NCBI GenBank assembly: GCA_031119595.1
Contig: JAVHXX010000254.1
Location: forward strand, 1-6,578
Length of the DNA: 6,578 nucleotides
Source: Patulibacter sp.
GTDB taxonomy: Bacteria > Actinomycetota > Thermoleophilia > Solirubrobacterales > Solirubrobacteraceae
Direction of reading: 5' to 3'
Shown: positions 6,173 to 6,578 of the stretch, piece by piece
Numbering within the stretch: the first letter of the stretch is position 1
Layout: the number at the start of each line of letters is the position of its first letter
The notes under the pieces: generated by a model
What the model saw: only the letters and a program-made list of their open reading frames with translations
Databases searched by the model: none
Told to the model about the DNA's origin: nothing
Program-made: the position numbers and the translations under genes

Positions 6173-6178
6173 GGAGAG
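6171..6178 (+). promoter_or_regulatory. strong ribosome binding site of the desaturase gene
   Basis: GAGGAGAG overlaps the reductase stop codon (TGA, 6170-6172) and ends three bases before the ATG at 6182; its GGAG core (6173-6176) lies five bases from the ATG. It is the only strong Shine-Dalgarno sequence in the window and fixes the desaturase start. Its presence inside the operon contrasts with the SD-less first genes. Confidence 0.75.
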
Positions 6179-6181
6179 ACC

Positions 6182-6578
6182 ATGAGCAAGACCGGACCGA
6201 GCACGAACGAGATCCCCGGCAAGGTCGACGGACGGGGAGGGCCGGGCGTGGCCTCGGCTGACCCGGCGGCGACGAACCCCCTCCACCGCCTCACCCCGGA
6301 GCAGATCGAGGAGATCGGCGCGAAGTTCGAGGCGATCCACGAGGAGGTCCGCGGCGACCTCGGCGCACGCGACGCGACCTATATCCGCAACCTGATCACG
6401 TTCCACCGGCGGCTCGCTGCACTGTCGAGGATCACGCTGACCGCGTCGCGGTACCCACCGGCCGCGGTGCTCGGCACCGTCGGTCTGTCGGTGGCGAAGA
6501 TCCTCGAGAACATGGAGATCGGGCACAACGTGCTCCACGGGCAGTGGGACTGGATGAACGATCCCGCGATCCACTCGT
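6182..6578 (+). CDS. membrane fatty-acid (acyl-CoA) desaturase, N-terminal part (runs off the window)
   Basis: The first 132 residues of a diiron membrane desaturase; the gene continues past 6578. A polar, glycine-rich N-terminus (1-35) is followed by a helical segment LTPEQIEEIGAKFEAIHEEV (37-56), then a likely membrane segment at about 93-108. The first histidine box is GHNVLHGQWDWMNDP (114-128), with His115 and His119 as HxxxH iron ligands; this wording is highly characteristic of actinobacterial DesA3-like desaturases. The remaining histidine boxes lie outside the window, so intactness cannot be judged. Known for the family: O2-dependent insertion of a double bond (typically delta-9) into long-chain acyl-CoA, using electrons from an NAD(P)H reductase. 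The upstream reductase is the expected partner, nine bases away and surely co-transcribed. The start is secured by the ribosome binding site at 6171-6178. Confidence 0.9.
   Translation, partial: MSKTGPSTNEIPGKVDGRGGPGVASADPAATNPLHRLTPEQIEEIGAKFEAIHEEVRGDLGARDATYIRNLITFHRRLAALSRITLTASRYPPAAVLGTVGLSVAKILENMEIGHNVLHGQWDWMNDPAIHS

Noticed and set aside
4859..6574. Long open frame on the minus strand (571 codons).
   Set aside because: It is antisense to the reductase and desaturase, whose catalytic motifs are intact, and its translation has no family features.

Overview
The window is G+C-rich coding DNA with strong G/C third-position bias, strict one-strand coding and very short intergenic gaps. 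Several start codons lack a Shine-Dalgarno sequence and sit 6-9 bases behind a TANNNT -10 element. Together with an MMPL transporter and a DesA3-type desaturase/reductase pair, this points to an actinobacterium (Actinomycetota). An Acidimicrobiia-like lineage is possible, but that is only an impression. I see no mobile element, tRNA, rRNA or CRISPR array.

Layout from left to right. (1) 1-689, minus: the first 229 residues of an MMPL/RND-family membrane transporter, cut by the window edge. (2) 690-870: a divergent control region that looks less G+C-rich than its surroundings and carries four copies of a TTTCCAnnnCAAC-type direct repeat. (3) 871-1386, plus: a MarR-family regulator. (4) 1428-2786, minus: a DUF2254 membrane protein, convergent with marR. 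(5) 2913-3917, minus: a patatin-like phospholipase, upstream of the DUF2254 gene on the same strand, with an 8-bp inverted repeat between them. (6) 4074-4949, plus: an alpha/beta hydrolase divergent from the patatin gene. (7) 5063-6172, plus: an FAD/NAD(P)H reductase with a C-terminal plant-type [2Fe-2S] domain. (8) 6182-6578, plus: the first 132 residues of a membrane fatty-acid desaturase, cut by the window edge.

Most genes concern lipids. The reductase and desaturase form a clear two-gene operon in which the reductase would pass electrons to the diiron desaturase. The patatin and the alpha/beta hydrolase are probable (phospho)lipid or ester hydrolases sharing a divergent promoter region. 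MMPL proteins typically export lipids or hydrophobic compounds, and the adjacent divergent MarR protein is the obvious candidate regulator of the transporter. I found no convincing new multi-gene system. The two most informative signals beyond the genes are the repeat array at 763-849 and the repeated leaderless-promoter architecture.
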